DNA of 64,000 bases, from positions 1-64,000 of the forward strand of contig JADJCK010000003.1 in NCBI GenBank assembly GCA_016703265.1. Reading direction: 5' to 3'. Within the stretch, counting starts at the first letter, position 1; the number at the start of each line of letters is the position of its first letter. Below are positions 39,679-48,511 of the stretch, piece after piece. Position numbers and translations under genes: made by a program. Source of the stretch: a bacterium (GTDB lineage: Bacteria > Krumholzibacteriota > Krumholzibacteriia > LZORAL124-64-63). The notes beneath the pieces are model-generated. The model did no database searches. It was not told the DNA's origin and was given only the letters and a program-made list of their open reading frames with translations.

Positions 39679-40922
39679 GCGATTCCGGCGCGCCCGCGGC
39701 ACCTGGTGCTTCGCGCGCGCCCCGCTTCCTGCGCGGACTGGGCGGCAACGTCATCACGCTGGGCGCGGTCAGCCTCCTGACCGACATCGCCAGCGAGATG
39801 ATCTATCCCCTGCTGCCCCTCTTCCTCACCTCCGTGCTGGCCGCCGGCCCGGCCACCCTCGGCGCCATCGAGGGCCTGGCCGAATCCACCGCCTCGCTGG
39901 TCAAGCTCGGCGCCGGCCTGCGCAGCGACCGCACGCGCCGCCGCAAGCCCATCATCGTCTTCGGCTACGCCCTGGCCGCACTGGTGCGGCCCCTGGTGGC
40001 GCTGGCCTCGTCGGCGGGCCTGGTCGCCGCCATCCGCTTCACCGACCGCGTGGGCAAGGGACTGCGCGGCGCGCCGCGCGACGCCCTCATCGCCGACTCG
40101 GTCGACCCCGCCCTGCGCGGCCGCGCCTTCGGCCTGCAGCGGTCGATGGACCATGCCGGAGCGCTGATCGGACCCCTCGTTGCGGCGGCGCTGCTGGCGA
40201 GCGGGCGCTTCGAATTGCGCACGGTGTTCGCGCTGGCAGCCGTGCCCGGGCTGCTGGGGGTGGCGTTGCTGGTGTGGCGGGTGCGGGAGCCGGTGCGGGA
40301 ACTGGCGGCTCCCTCGACGATCGATCCGGCCGCCTCTCGCCGTCTCGGCGCGCTGCCCCGCGGCCCCCTGCGCCGCTACCTGATCGTGCTCCTGCTGTTC
40401 ACGCTCGGAAACTCGAGCGACGCCTTCCTGCTGCTGCGTGCGGCCGAACTCGGCCTGGCGCCGGCGCACCTGCCCCTGCTGTGGGCGTTCTTCCACCTGG
40501 TGAAGGCGGCCGGCGCGCTGCCGCTGGGTGCACTGTCGGACCGCGTCGACCGCCGCCGGCTCATCATCGCCGGCTGGGCCGTGTACGCGCTCGTCTACCT
40601 GGGCTTCGCGCGGGCAAGCACCGCCTGGCACGTGTGGGCCCTGTTCGCCGCGTACGGCCTGTATTACGCGCTGACCGAGGGCGTCGAGAAGGCGCTGCTC
40701 GTCGACCTCGCGCCGGTCGCTGCGCGCGGCGGCGCCTTCGGCTGGCACGCGTTCGTTCTTGGCGCCGGGGCCCTGCCGGCCAGCCTGATCTTCGGCGCGC
40801 TGTGGCAGGCCTGGGGGCCTCTGGCGGCGTTCGGCGCCGGGGCCGCGCTGGCGGCGGTGGCGGCGGCGCTGTTGTGGGTGCTGGTGCCGCGCGGATCCGT
40901 GCGAGACGGCACGGCGGCGTGA
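39675..40922 (+). CDS. MFS transporter
   Basis: A 415-residue protein with about 12 membrane helices of the major facilitator superfamily. The GTG at 39675 overlaps the STAS stop (GTGA). Typical features are LSDRVDRRRLIIAGW (loop motif between helices) and IRFTDRVGKGLRGAPRDALI, a segment seen in MFS groups with unknown substrates. Nothing in sequence or context fixes the cargo. Confidence 0.9.
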   Translation: MSDSGAPAAPGASRAPRFLRGLGGNVITLGAVSLLTDIASEMIYPLLPLFLTSVLAAGPATLGAIEGLAESTASLVKLGAGLRSDRTRRRKPIIVFGYALAALVRPLVALASSAGLVAAIRFTDRVGKGLRGAPRDALIADSVDPALRGRAFGLQRSMDHAGALIGPLVAAALLASGRFELRTVFALAAVPGLLGVALLVWRVREPVRELAAPSTIDPAASRRLGALPRGPLRRYLIVLLLFTLGNSSDAFLLLRAAELGLAPAHLPLLWAFFHLVKAAGALPLGALSDRVDRRRLIIAGWAVYALVYLGFARASTAWHVWALFAAYGLYYALTEGVEKALLVDLAPVAARGGAFGWHAFVLGAGALPASLIFGALWQAWGPLAAFGAGAALAAVAAALLWVLVPRGSVRDGTAA

Positions 40923-40967
40923 TCCAAGGGGTTGCGGCCCTTGGCCGGTGCGATTATCCATGCATTC

Positions 40968-41669
40968 ATGAACAACAAAATCTGCCTTTCCGGCTCGCCC
41001 CTGCGGCGGGCACCCCTGTTCGCGCTCCTGGCTCTCACCGCGACCGGCCTGACGGCCTGCGGCGGGAACGACAACAAGACACAGGCCCAGCCGGCGGCGC
41101 AATCACAGCCGTCCATGCAGCAGCCTGCAGCGCAGCCGGCAGCACAGCCGGCTGCACAGCCGGCCGAAGGTGGCGCGACCGGACGCCAGGCCATCCTCGC
41201 CGCCGTCGCCTTCACACCGCCGGCGGGCTGGCAGGACCTGGGCCCGACCAACATGCGCCAGGCCCAGTACCGCCTGGCCCCGATCGGCGGCGACACGGCC
41301 CCGGCCGAAGTGAACGTGTTCTACTTCGGCGCCGAATCGGGCGGCGGCGTCGACGCCAACCTGCAGCGCTGGGTCAACCAGATGGTCATGCCCGACGGCA
41401 GCGACCCCTCCGCTACGGCCAAGCGCACCTCGTTCAGCGCCGACGGCATGCCCGGCCACATCATCACCCTCGAAGGCACCTACAAGTCGGGCGGCGGCCC
41501 GATGATGGGCGGCGAGACGAAGATGCTCGAAGGCTACCGCCTGGTGGGCGTCGTGCTCGAGGGCCCGCAGGGCAGCCTCTTCTTCAAGCTCACCGGCCCG
41601 GTGGCCACCGCCAAGGCGATGGAAGCCGACCTGATGAAGATGATGGAAGGCGCGCGCAAGGCGGGGTGA
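40968..41669 (+). CDS. Putative lipoprotein with Gln/Pro/Ala repeat linker
   Basis: A 233-residue exported protein. The leader ends in a lipobox LTACGG (cysteine near residue 31). A low-complexity linker of repeated QPAA units (12-bp tandem DNA repeat around 41122-41165) leads to a globular domain (ILAAVAFTPPAGWQDLGPTN ... EGARKAG). Within it, TYKSGGGPMMGGETKMLEGY is notable. No family is recognised. A clear terminator follows. Confidence 0.8.
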   Translation: MNNKICLSGSPLRRAPLFALLALTATGLTACGGNDNKTQAQPAAQSQPSMQQPAAQPAAQPAAQPAEGGATGRQAILAAVAFTPPAGWQDLGPTNMRQAQYRLAPIGGDTAPAEVNVFYFGAESGGGVDANLQRWVNQMVMPDGSDPSATAKRTSFSADGMPGHIITLEGTYKSGGGPMMGGETKMLEGYRLVGVVLEGPQGSLFFKLTGPVATAKAMEADLMKMMEGARKAG

Positions 41670-41692
41670 TGGGCTGTTGATGCGAGATGTCG

Positions 41693-41726
41693 AACCGCGC
41701 CTGCGTTGAGTGGGCGCGGTTTTTTT
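41693..41726 (+). terminator. Rho-independent terminator after the lipoprotein gene
   Basis: Arms AACCGCGCC (41693-41701) and GGCGCGGTT (41713-41721) with an 11-base loop, running into TTTTTTT (41720-41726). This is the best classical terminator in the window. Confidence 0.85.
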
Positions 41727-41883
41727 GTGCGGCTTGCGGAGGGGCGATGGGGCGGCGGGTGTGTGCGTGGTTTCGGGCGGTTGGGCATGGCGGCGAGGCC
41801 GGTCCCGGCGCTGCGGACCGCGCGACGTTCGGTAGCCCCCGAACGACGGTGTCGGGGATTCAAACTGCGTGCCTCGCCGCCCA

Positions 41884-41947
41884 TTCGTCTGCGATATAAA
41901 TATCTTATAAATATGGCGGTTAGATATATTTGTCGCTATATTTTCGC
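41884..41947 (+). promoter_or_regulatory. AT-rich promoter region of the HNH gene
   Basis: About 60 bases of strikingly AT-rich DNA (TATAAATATCTTATAAATAT and AGATATATTTG) directly upstream of the HNH gene, in contrast to the 70 % GC surroundings. It contains the palindrome GATATAAATATC and several TATAAT-like boxes, so no single -10 can be chosen. The rest of the 41727-41883 gap shows nothing. Confidence 0.45.
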
Positions 41948-41988
41948 CATCCTCCCCGGGTTCCCCGACCGCAATGAAAGGCGCCGCC

Positions 41989-43164
41989 ATGCACGCCGCT
42001 ACCGCCCATTCCCATGAGCTTCCCGCCTTCACCGCCGGGCTCCCCGCCGCCGAGGTCGATGCTGCGCTCCGCAGTGCCCTGGCTGTCTGCGACCGCGCCC
42101 GCGAATGTGCCGTGCTGTGGTTCGCCGAGGTGCAGCGGCGCGAACTCTATCGCGCCCTGGGTCATCCCTCGCTGCTCTGTTACGCGCGCGAGGCGCTGGG
42201 CTTCACCGACAACCGCACCTGGCAGTTCAAGCGCCTGGCCGACGACCTCGACCGCCTGCCGGCACTGCGCGAAGCGGTGGCCGACGGCACGCTGGGCTGG
42301 ACCAAGGCGCAGCAGGTGGCCCGCGTTGCGACGCCAGCCAGCGAGGTGCAGTGGGTGGCGCGGGCGGCCGATTGCGGCCGGCGCGAACTCGAGCGCGAGG
42401 TGCAGGCGGCGCGCGGGGTGGCGCGGCGCCAGGCGCGCAACGCTGCGGGGGCCGGCGCACAGTTGGACATGGGTGCAGCGCTTGCGCCGGCGCAAGTCGT
42501 GGGCGGGCCAGTGGTGTGCGTTGATCCTTGCGAAGATCAGGCCCGGGTGCCCTGCACGATCACCTTGCGCGGCGATGCGCTGCAGGCGGCCCGTTTCGAA
42601 GTGCTGCTCGAGAAGGCGCGGAAGCTGCGCGCCGTGCCGGCAGGGGCTGACCGGCTGGAAGCGGTCTTGGCGGGGCTCGAGGCGCTGGTGGCGGGAGCTG
42701 CGGCTGTCGGGGACGCTTCGACTGTTCGCGAACGGCGGGTTGCCGCGCCGGCCTACCAGATTGTTGTCCAACAGTGCCACGACTGCGCCGCTGCGACCGT
42801 GGCGACCGGCACGGGCGAGCCGCACCGACTTGCGCCGGCGCAAGCGGGGGCCGTCGCCTGCGATGCGCGCGTGCGCGAGCCGGGAAAGCCGAACCGCGCG
42901 GTGATCGCGCCGTCGGTGCGTGCGAAGGTGCTTTCGCGCGATCGGCACCGCTGCACCACGCCCGGGTGCGGCTCGCCGCGCTTCCTCGAGGTGCATCACC
43001 TTGTGGCGCGTCAGGACGGGGGCTCGAACGATGCCGCGAACCTGGTCACGCTGTGCAGCCGGTGCCACCAGTTCGCGCATGAGCGGATGCATGCCGGGGG
43101 CGCTGCGGGCGACGGCCGGCTGGCACTTGCGCCGGCGCAAGTCGGCGGCGGTGGGCGGGAGTAA
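41989..43164 (+). CDS. HNH endonuclease-domain protein (DUF222-like N-terminus)
   Basis: The ATG at 41989 has AAAGG 7 bases upstream; the in-frame ATG at 41974 does not. The roughly 391-residue product has a helical N-terminal region (about 10-150; YRALGHPSLLCYAREALGF, then TDNRTWQFKRLA) as in DUF222-type proteins. The C-terminal HNH nuclease domain is RDRHRCTTPGCGSPRFLEVH followed by HLVARQDGGSNDAANL and CSRCH, with paired cysteines for zinc. Three copies of a palindromic DNA repeat encode LAPAQ(V) at about residues 165, 281 and 380, outside the conserved domains. Such proteins are often multi-copy and their targets are unknown. Confidence 0.88.
   Translation: MHAATAHSHELPAFTAGLPAAEVDAALRSALAVCDRARECAVLWFAEVQRRELYRALGHPSLLCYAREALGFTDNRTWQFKRLADDLDRLPALREAVADGTLGWTKAQQVARVATPASEVQWVARAADCGRRELEREVQAARGVARRQARNAAGAGAQLDMGAALAPAQVVGGPVVCVDPCEDQARVPCTITLRGDALQAARFEVLLEKARKLRAVPAGADRLEAVLAGLEALVAGAAAVGDASTVRERRVAAPAYQIVVQQCHDCAAATVATGTGEPHRLAPAQAGAVACDARVREPGKPNRAVIAPSVRAKVLSRDRHRCTTPGCGSPRFLEVHHLVARQDGGSNDAANLVTLCSRCHQFAHERMHAGGAAGDGRLALAPAQVGGGGRE
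42481..42496. repeat. Coding palindrome, copy 1 (HNH gene)
   Basis: CTTGCGCCGGCGCAAG, a perfect 16-base palindrome followed by TCGTGGGCGGG. Read in the gene frame it encodes LAPAQVVGG. The same element occurs four more times in the window. Confidence 0.85.
42829..42844. repeat. Coding palindrome, copy 2 (HNH gene)
   Basis: CTTGCGCCGGCGCAAG, identical to copy 1, encoding LAPAQAGA in the HNH gene. Followed by CGGGGGCC, so the flanking conservation is weaker here. Confidence 0.85.
43126..43141. repeat. Coding palindrome, copy 3 (HNH gene C-terminus)
   Basis: CTTGCGCCGGCGCAAG followed by TCGGCGGCGG, encoding LAPAQVGGG in the last 15 residues of the HNH protein. Confidence 0.85.
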
Positions 43165-43274
43165 GCGGGACCAGGCTGGAGCGGAGACGGGTGCGGAAGC
43201 GGGCGCGGGCGCGGAGCGCTTACCGCTGAGTGCGGCACCATCAAGCCCCGACGTGCGCCGGCAACAGAAGCAAA

Positions 43275-43303
43275 CGGCCGCGCCCCTTCCGGAAGCGCGG
43301 CCG
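43275..43303. terminator. Hairpin terminator between the HNH and nrfA genes
   Basis: Arms CGGCCGCGC (43275-43283) and GCGCGGCCG (43295-43303) with an 11-base loop, placed between convergent genes. No T run, so it is moderate evidence. Confidence 0.55.
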
Positions 43304-43331
43304 CAGGCATGGTGCGTGATGTTCGCGTCCG

Positions 43332-44832
43332 CTACGGCGCGACCGCCACCTGCTTCGCCGCCGCGGACAGGCCCAGCTTTGCCAGGCTCAGCCGGCCCTG
43401 CTGCGCGTAATCGATCGCCTCGCCGAGGATGCGGGCCGCCTCCTGCGGGGCGTGGAAGCCCATCGAGTTCTCGGCGTTGACGAAGTCGACGCGGAACTGG
43501 GCCTTTTTCTGCAGGCTGCGGGCTTCGGCCAGCTGGTCGTCGGTGGCGCCGGCGGCCATGGCGGCCTCGGTTTCGCCGATGAGGGCCACGACGGCGTCCA
43601 GCGCGCGGCTCATCAGGGCCGCGGTGCGGTCCTGGATGATGTGCACACGGGACGTCAGTTCCTCGGCCGTCTCGCGGTGGCAGACCTGGCAGGCCTTGGC
43701 GTCGTTCAGCAGCGGGCTGCGGACGTGGTGGTCGCTGACCTTCATCGCGCCTTCACGGATGTAGGGCATATGGCAGTCGGCGCAGGCCACGCCGGCACGG
43801 GCGTGCACGCCCTGGCTCCACATCTCGAACTCGGGGTGCTGGGCCTTGTAGGCCGCGGCGCCGCTCTGCTTGTGCTTGAAGTCCATGAACGGCGCGCCGT
43901 CGGGGAACTTGTGCTCGTCGTAGACGGCTTCGATCTGCTCCACCTTCAGGCCCTTGTTCCAGGGGAAGAAGAGCGTCTCCTTCGACGCGCAGTAGTACTC
44001 CACGTGACACTGCGCGCAGACGAGCGAGCGCAGTTCCTGGCGGCTGGCCAGCGTGTTCGGGTTGTAGGGCGCGGCGCGGTCGCCGGCGCGCCACTTCTCG
44101 ACCGACTCCAGATGCGGCACGGGGTCGTCGCTGGCCGCGAGCACGGCCAGGCCGTTCAGCAGGCCGGGACGCGTGATGCGCAGCTGGTTCGAGCCCGGGT
44201 CGTGGCAGTCCAGGCAGGTGACGGGGTGCTCGACCTTCTTCGACGCCTCTTCGTAGGGCAGGGCCGAGATGACGGGGAAGCCCTTCATCAGCTGTTCCTG
44301 GCCGTTGGCGCTCAGCAGCGGCTCGTCGAGCGTGCCGGGGGCGCCGGCGGCGATGCCCGCCTCGCGGTAGGCCACGGTGATCGAGGCGTGGCAAGTGCAG
44401 GCAGGCGCCGACCTGGGGCTTCTTCAGGACGCGGTCGGTCTCGCGCTGGTCGTGCAGCATGTAGGCGTGGCCGCGGTCCTCGCGGAAGTCGATGGCAAAC
44501 GCGTAGCCGTTCCACATCGTCTTGAGGCGGGTGTCGCGCTCGATGTTGCTGACCGTCTTGTGGACGTCGTCGGCGCCGACCGCCGTCGGGTCGGCTTCGC
44601 TGCCGCCGTAGCGCGTGCGCTCCATGTCGACCGTGCGCTTGTAGCTGTCGTACTGGCGGGGGAAGTTCTTGCCCCACTGGGCCGGGTCGGTCGTGCGCTC
44701 GGTCAGGTCCACCAGCTTGAAGACGGTCGTCTTCGCCTCGGTCTTGCGCTCGGACATGTTGTCGCGCAGCGCGAACAGGGCGAACATCGCCAGGGCGGAG
44801 CCAAGAGCGACCAGGATGTACCGCATCTTCAT
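43332..44832 (-). CDS. nrfA: Ammonia-forming cytochrome c nitrite reductase NrfA (one frameshift)
   Basis: With one extra base removed the gene encodes about 499 residues, normal for NrfA. The five haem motifs are CLHCH (144-148), CLDCH, CAQCH, CADCH and CQVCH. Haem 1 is the catalytic haem; the usual CxxCK is replaced here by CxxCH, a variant known from some epsilonproteobacterial enzymes. Active-site residues are visible: the arginine in DRGHAYML, the tyrosine in CHVEYYC and the histidine in SDHHVRSPL. The extra T lies in TGCACTTGCC, inside the haem-1 motif (about 44388-44394). NrfA reduces nitrite to ammonium in the periplasm. It follows nrfH by 12 bases. Confidence 0.92.
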
Positions 44833-44844
44833 CGGGGTCTCCTT

Positions 44845-45288
44845 CTAGCGCTCGGGGCCGTGCCCGGACGCGACGTGGCAGCGGATGCAATCGAAGCGCG
44901 TGTCGTCGTTCCCGTGGGCCGCGACGACGTCCTCGACGAGTTCGTGGTGGCACTCCATGCAGTTGCGGTTGAGCACCTGCCGGTTGTGCTGACGGATACG
45001 GATGGGCTCGGGAAAGTCCTGCAGCGTGAAGCCCTTGGAGTGCCAGAAGCCGTTATCGGCCTTGGTGATGAGCTTGGGCAGCAGGGTGTGCGGCGAGTGG
45101 CAGTCGTTGCAGGTCGCCACGGCGTGATGGCTCGACTTGAGCCAGCCATCGTACTGGTCGTTCATGATGTGGCAGTTCTTGCAGGACTGCGGGTCGTTCG
45201 AGAAGTAGGAGAGCCCCTTGCCGTAGATGAACGTCGAGCCGCCGAGGCCCACCAAAGCACCCAACAGGATGGCCAGTAAGAGTCCCAT
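44845..45288 (-). CDS. nrfH: Cytochrome c nitrite reductase small subunit NrfH
   Basis: A 147-residue protein with one N-terminal membrane helix (LLLAILLGALVGLGGSTFI) and four haem motifs: CKNCHIM, CNDCH, CMECH and CIRCH. The CxxCHxM arrangement of haem 1 is typical of NrfH. It oxidises membrane quinol and feeds NrfA, encoded immediately downstream. Upstream, 45340-45375 is AT-rich and probably holds the promoter. No clear FNR or NsrR operator could be read there. Confidence 0.95.
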   Translation of the reverse strand: MGLLLAILLGALVGLGGSTFIYGKGLSYFSNDPQSCKNCHIMNDQYDGWLKSSHHAVATCNDCHSPHTLLPKLITKADNGFWHSKGFTLQDFPEPIRIRQHNRQVLNRNCMECHHELVEDVVAAHGNDDTRFDCIRCHVASGHGPER

Positions 45289-45395
45289 GTTCCTCCCTTC
45301 CCGACTGGTGCCGTCGCGGACGCGTGGAGAACATATTCGGACCTCTAGATCCAGATATCAAGTTATTTATTTCACAATGTGGGCCAGGCGGAATG

Positions 45396-46598
45396 TCAGG
45401 CCAGCGCAGGCTCCAGCGCCGCCACGGCGCGGTTGGTCAACACCATCGGCAAACGCGGGGCATCCCGCCACGGGGGACTGTCCGGCAGCGACGTGTCGAC
45501 CAGCGCCACGGACGCGCCGCGGCGATCAGCCCAGGCGGCGACCCTGGCCCGGGCGTCGGGCGAGGCGCCGTGCAGGTCGGCCACCACCCAGGCCGGGCCG
45601 TCGGGGGCTGCCTCCTGATTGTCGCCGAGCGGCACGACGGCGTGGCCCAGGTGGCGCAGCACGTTCTCGTACCACTCGCGGCGCAGCGCGTCGGTGGCGA
45701 AGACCGAGAAGACGACGTGCGGCGCGGCACCGGCCTCGCCGCGGGCACCGCGCCCGCGCACGGCTGCCAGCAGGCGGTCGGCCTCGTCGCGGCTGCGGGC
45801 CAGGTCCTCGAAGAGAGCGCCGAGCCGTTCGGGGGTCACGCCGCACAGCTTCAGCAGGACGAAGAGGTCGGCCCGCGCGCCGGCGGGGTAGAGCGCGGCG
45901 CCGTCGATGGTCGACAGCAGGTCGGCCAGGGCCACGAAGTTCACGAGCGGATTCACCGAGACGTACTTGCGATGCGGCGCATGGTGCAGCCGGACAGCCT
46001 CGCAGAGCGGCCCCGGCAGGTTCCACTTCTCCAGCAGGCGCTGGCCCACCTGGGGGTGATTGATGCCGAGCAGGCGGCGCTCGGCCGCCAGCGGGTCCTC
46101 CGGGTTCGCGGCCAGCAGTTCGGCCATCTCGGCCGGCGCCGCGCGCGCCACCACGAGCAGGCCGATGTCGTGCATGAGGCCGGCGACGAACGCCGTGTCG
46201 GGATCGATCCCGCCATTGAAGCGGGCCAGCGCGCGCGCCGCGGCCGCGCAGTCGATCGAGTGGTCCCAGGCCACCTCGCTGAAGCCGGGGATCCCGGATT
46301 CGCCGACAACGTCGTCGACGGCGGCGCTGAGCACGAGATCCGACAGGCGCGCATCGCCCATCAGCACGACGGCCTCGGTCAGCGACGAGATGCGGCGCGA
46401 CTTCCCGAACACGGACGAGTTGGCGTGCTTCAGCACGCGGGCGGTCAGGGCCTGGTCGTTGCGGATGATGCGGTCAAGGTCGCCGGCAGAAGTGCGGTCG
46501 TCGCCGAGCAGGGACAGGAGGTGGCGCGCCACCTGGTTCAGAGGCGGCAATTCGTCGATCGCACGCAGGACGTGCACGCGCCTGTCGCCCAGCGACAT
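45396..46598 (-). CDS. HDOD-domain protein with degenerate C-terminal receiver-like region
   Basis: A 400-residue protein. The HDOD domain (about residues 10-215) shows IDELPPLNQVARHLLSLLGD, the ANSSVFGKSRRISSLTEAVV segment and AGLMHDIGLLV. A central linker leads to a C-terminal region (HVVFSVFATDALRREWYENV ... LPMVLTNRAVAAL) that looks like a receiver fold without the phospho-acceptor aspartate pattern. HDOD proteins take part in signalling linked to cyclic nucleotides or motility, but this one has no diagnostic partner. The gene is monocistronic. Confidence 0.85.
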   Translation of the reverse strand: MSLGDRRVHVLRAIDELPPLNQVARHLLSLLGDDRTSAGDLDRIIRNDQALTARVLKHANSSVFGKSRRISSLTEAVVLMGDARLSDLVLSAAVDDVVGESGIPGFSEVAWDHSIDCAAAARALARFNGGIDPDTAFVAGLMHDIGLLVVARAAPAEMAELLAANPEDPLAAERRLLGINHPQVGQRLLEKWNLPGPLCEAVRLHHAPHRKYVSVNPLVNFVALADLLSTIDGAALYPAGARADLFVLLKLCGVTPERLGALFEDLARSRDEADRLLAAVRGRGARGEAGAAPHVVFSVFATDALRREWYENVLRHLGHAVVPLGDNQEAAPDGPAWVVADLHGASPDARARVAAWADRRGASVALVDTSLPDSPPWRDAPRLPMVLTNRAVAALEPALA

Positions 46599-46714
46599 CC
46601 CCCGGCCACTCCCGTCCGACCCGGTCGCCGGCCGTACGTCGGCAGGAACCGGGCAATCCCGTTCCGGGAATGATCGGACGGAACCGGCGGATGTTTAGCG
46701 GGAGATGCCCCCGC

Positions 46715-48088
46715 TCAGGCCCGGCCGTGGCTCCAGCGCGAAATGGGCCGCGCCAGGAGGAACAACACCGTACCGGCCACGGCCGACATCGCCACGAAGA
46801 TGATGAAGAACTCGTGCAGCCCGGTGACGCGGTAGCCCAGCAGCACCGGCGTGGGCTTGCCGGCCTCGGGGTAGAAGCTGCTCAGCACGCCGGCCAGCTT
46901 GTTGGCGGCCGAGCTGGCCAGGTACCAGACGCCCATCATCAGCGAGGCGAACCGGGGCGGCGACAGGCGGCTGACGGCCGACAGGCCGATGGGCGACAGG
47001 CACAACTCGCCGAAGGTGTGCATCAGGTACAGGCCCACGAGCCACATCATGCTCACCTTGACGTCGGCCCCCACGCCCTTCACGCCGAAGGCGATCACCA
47101 GGTAGCCGAGGCCCAGGAAGACGAAGCCGAGCGACATCTTGACCGGCGTGCTCGGGTCCAGCTTGCGGGCGCCCAGCTTCTGCCACAGGAGGGCGAAGAC
47201 CGGCGCGAACAGCACGATGGCCACGGCGTTGATCGACTGGAACCAGCTGGCGGGCACGGTCCAGCCCAGCAGCCCGCGCTCGGTCTGGCGGTCGGCGAAC
47301 ACGGTCAGCGAGGCGCCGGCCTGCTCGAACGCCATCCAGAAGAAGATCACGAAGAACGAGAGGATGAAGATGACGGCCACGCGCTCCCAGTCCTCGCGAT
47401 TGAGCGGGGCGTCGTGCGCGCCGTCGGCGTGCGAGCGCGTGCGCTGCGACGACGGCAGGCCCAGGGGGCGCCCCTGGGCGTCGACCACGTAGCGGTCCTT
47501 GTACACCTGGAAGATGAGCGTGGCGGCCGCCATGCCCACCGCGGCCGAGAGGAAGCCCCAGCGGAAGTCGGCCGGGTTGCCCGTGTCGCCCAGGCCGCCG
47601 GCCACGAGCGGCGCCAGGAAGGCACCGATGTTGATGCCCATGTAGAAGATGGTGAAGGCGGAGTCCTTGCGGCGATCCTCCGGCGCGTAGAGCGAGCCCA
47701 CCATCGAGGCGATGTTTGCCTTGAACAGGCCCGTGCCGCAGACGATGACGCCCAGCCCGCCCCACAGCATGGGGATGGCGATGGCGGCGTTGTCGTGGAA
47801 CGAGGCGCCCACGAACATCAGGAACTGGCCGAGCGCCATGACCAGGCCGCCGACCAGGATCGAGCGGCGGTTGCCCCACCAGCGGTCGGCGATGTAGCCG
47901 CCGGCCAGCGGCATCAGGTAGGCCAGGCCGGTGAAGTTCCCGTAGACGGTGGAGGCGCGCGCCACGTCGAAGCCCAGGGCCCTGGTCATGTACAGCACGA
48001 GGATGGCGCGCATGCCGTAGTAGCTGAAGCGTTCCCACATCTCGGTGTAGAACAGGACCTGCAGGCCCTTGGGGTGTCCACCCGTCAT
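46715..48088 (-). CDS. POT-family peptide:H+ symporter
   Basis: A 457-residue, 12-14-helix protein of the proton-dependent oligopeptide transporter family. The characteristic EMWERFSYYGMRAILVLYMT (ExxERF motif), GGYIADRWWGNRRSI and FTIFYMGINIGAFLAPLV are all present, as is the late FGELCLSPIGLSAVSRL motif. It imports di- and tripeptides with protons. The ATG at 48088 overlaps the GNAT stop by 4 bases (ATGA). Confidence 0.95.
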   Translation of the reverse strand: MTGGHPKGLQVLFYTEMWERFSYYGMRAILVLYMTRALGFDVARASTVYGNFTGLAYLMPLAGGYIADRWWGNRRSILVGGLVMALGQFLMFVGASFHDNAAIAIPMLWGGLGVIVCGTGLFKANIASMVGSLYAPEDRRKDSAFTIFYMGINIGAFLAPLVAGGLGDTGNPADFRWGFLSAAVGMAAATLIFQVYKDRYVVDAQGRPLGLPSSQRTRSHADGAHDAPLNREDWERVAVIFILSFFVIFFWMAFEQAGASLTVFADRQTERGLLGWTVPASWFQSINAVAIVLFAPVFALLWQKLGARKLDPSTPVKMSLGFVFLGLGYLVIAFGVKGVGADVKVSMMWLVGLYLMHTFGELCLSPIGLSAVSRLSPPRFASLMMGVWYLASSAANKLAGVLSSFYPEAGKPTPVLLGYRVTGLHEFFIIFVAMSAVAGTVLFLLARPISRWSHGRA

Positions 48089-48507
48089 GCCTGCTCCCGG
48101 TTGCGGACCATCGCGTCGCAGACGCGGTAGCCGTACTGTTCGTAGAGACCGTGGGCGTCGCGGGTGCGCAGGAACTGCTCGGCGACGTCGGCCATGTCCG
48201 GGTGCTCGCCCAGGCAGTCCATGAGCCACTTGCCCAGGCCGATGTGGCGGTAGTCCTGGTGCACCATCACGTCGCAGACCCAGGCGAAGGTGCACTTGTC
48301 GGTGACCGCGCGGGCAAAGCCGATCTGCCGGCCGTCGGCGTACAGGCCCAGGGTGAGCGAATTGGCGATGGACTGCTCGATAACGGCGCGCGACCGGCCC
48401 GATGCCCAGTACGAATCCTGGATGGCGGGCACGACCCAGAACAGGTCCAGTTCGGACTTGTCGTCGCTGATGCGATAGCGGTTACGTGTCCATTCCATCA
48501 CCGGCAC
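48085..48507 (-). CDS. GNAT-family N-acetyltransferase
   Basis: A 140-residue GNAT domain. The acetyl-CoA-binding motif is VCDVMVHQDYRHIGLGKWLM (R/Q-x-x-G-x-G/A pattern), followed by FLRTRDAHGLYEQYGY. The substrate is unknown. It lies 4 bases downstream of asnS and overlaps the POT transporter gene, so the three form an operon. Confidence 0.92.
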   Translation of the reverse strand: MPVMEWTRNRYRISDDKSELDLFWVVPAIQDSYWASGRSRAVIEQSIANSLTLGLYADGRQIGFARAVTDKCTFAWVCDVMVHQDYRHIGLGKWLMDCLGEHPDMADVAEQFLRTRDAHGLYEQYGYRVCDAMVRNREQA

Positions 48508-48511
48508 CGTC

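Noticed and set aside
45340..45380. Possible FNR or NsrR operator upstream of nrfH (TTGATATCTGGATC)
   Set aside because: Only one half-site matches; the other half does not fit ATCAA, and no palindrome is formed.
46622..46714. Additional small gene between the HDOD and POT transporter genes
   Set aside because: Ninety bases with no start-stop pair having a ribosome site; probably promoter or terminator DNA.
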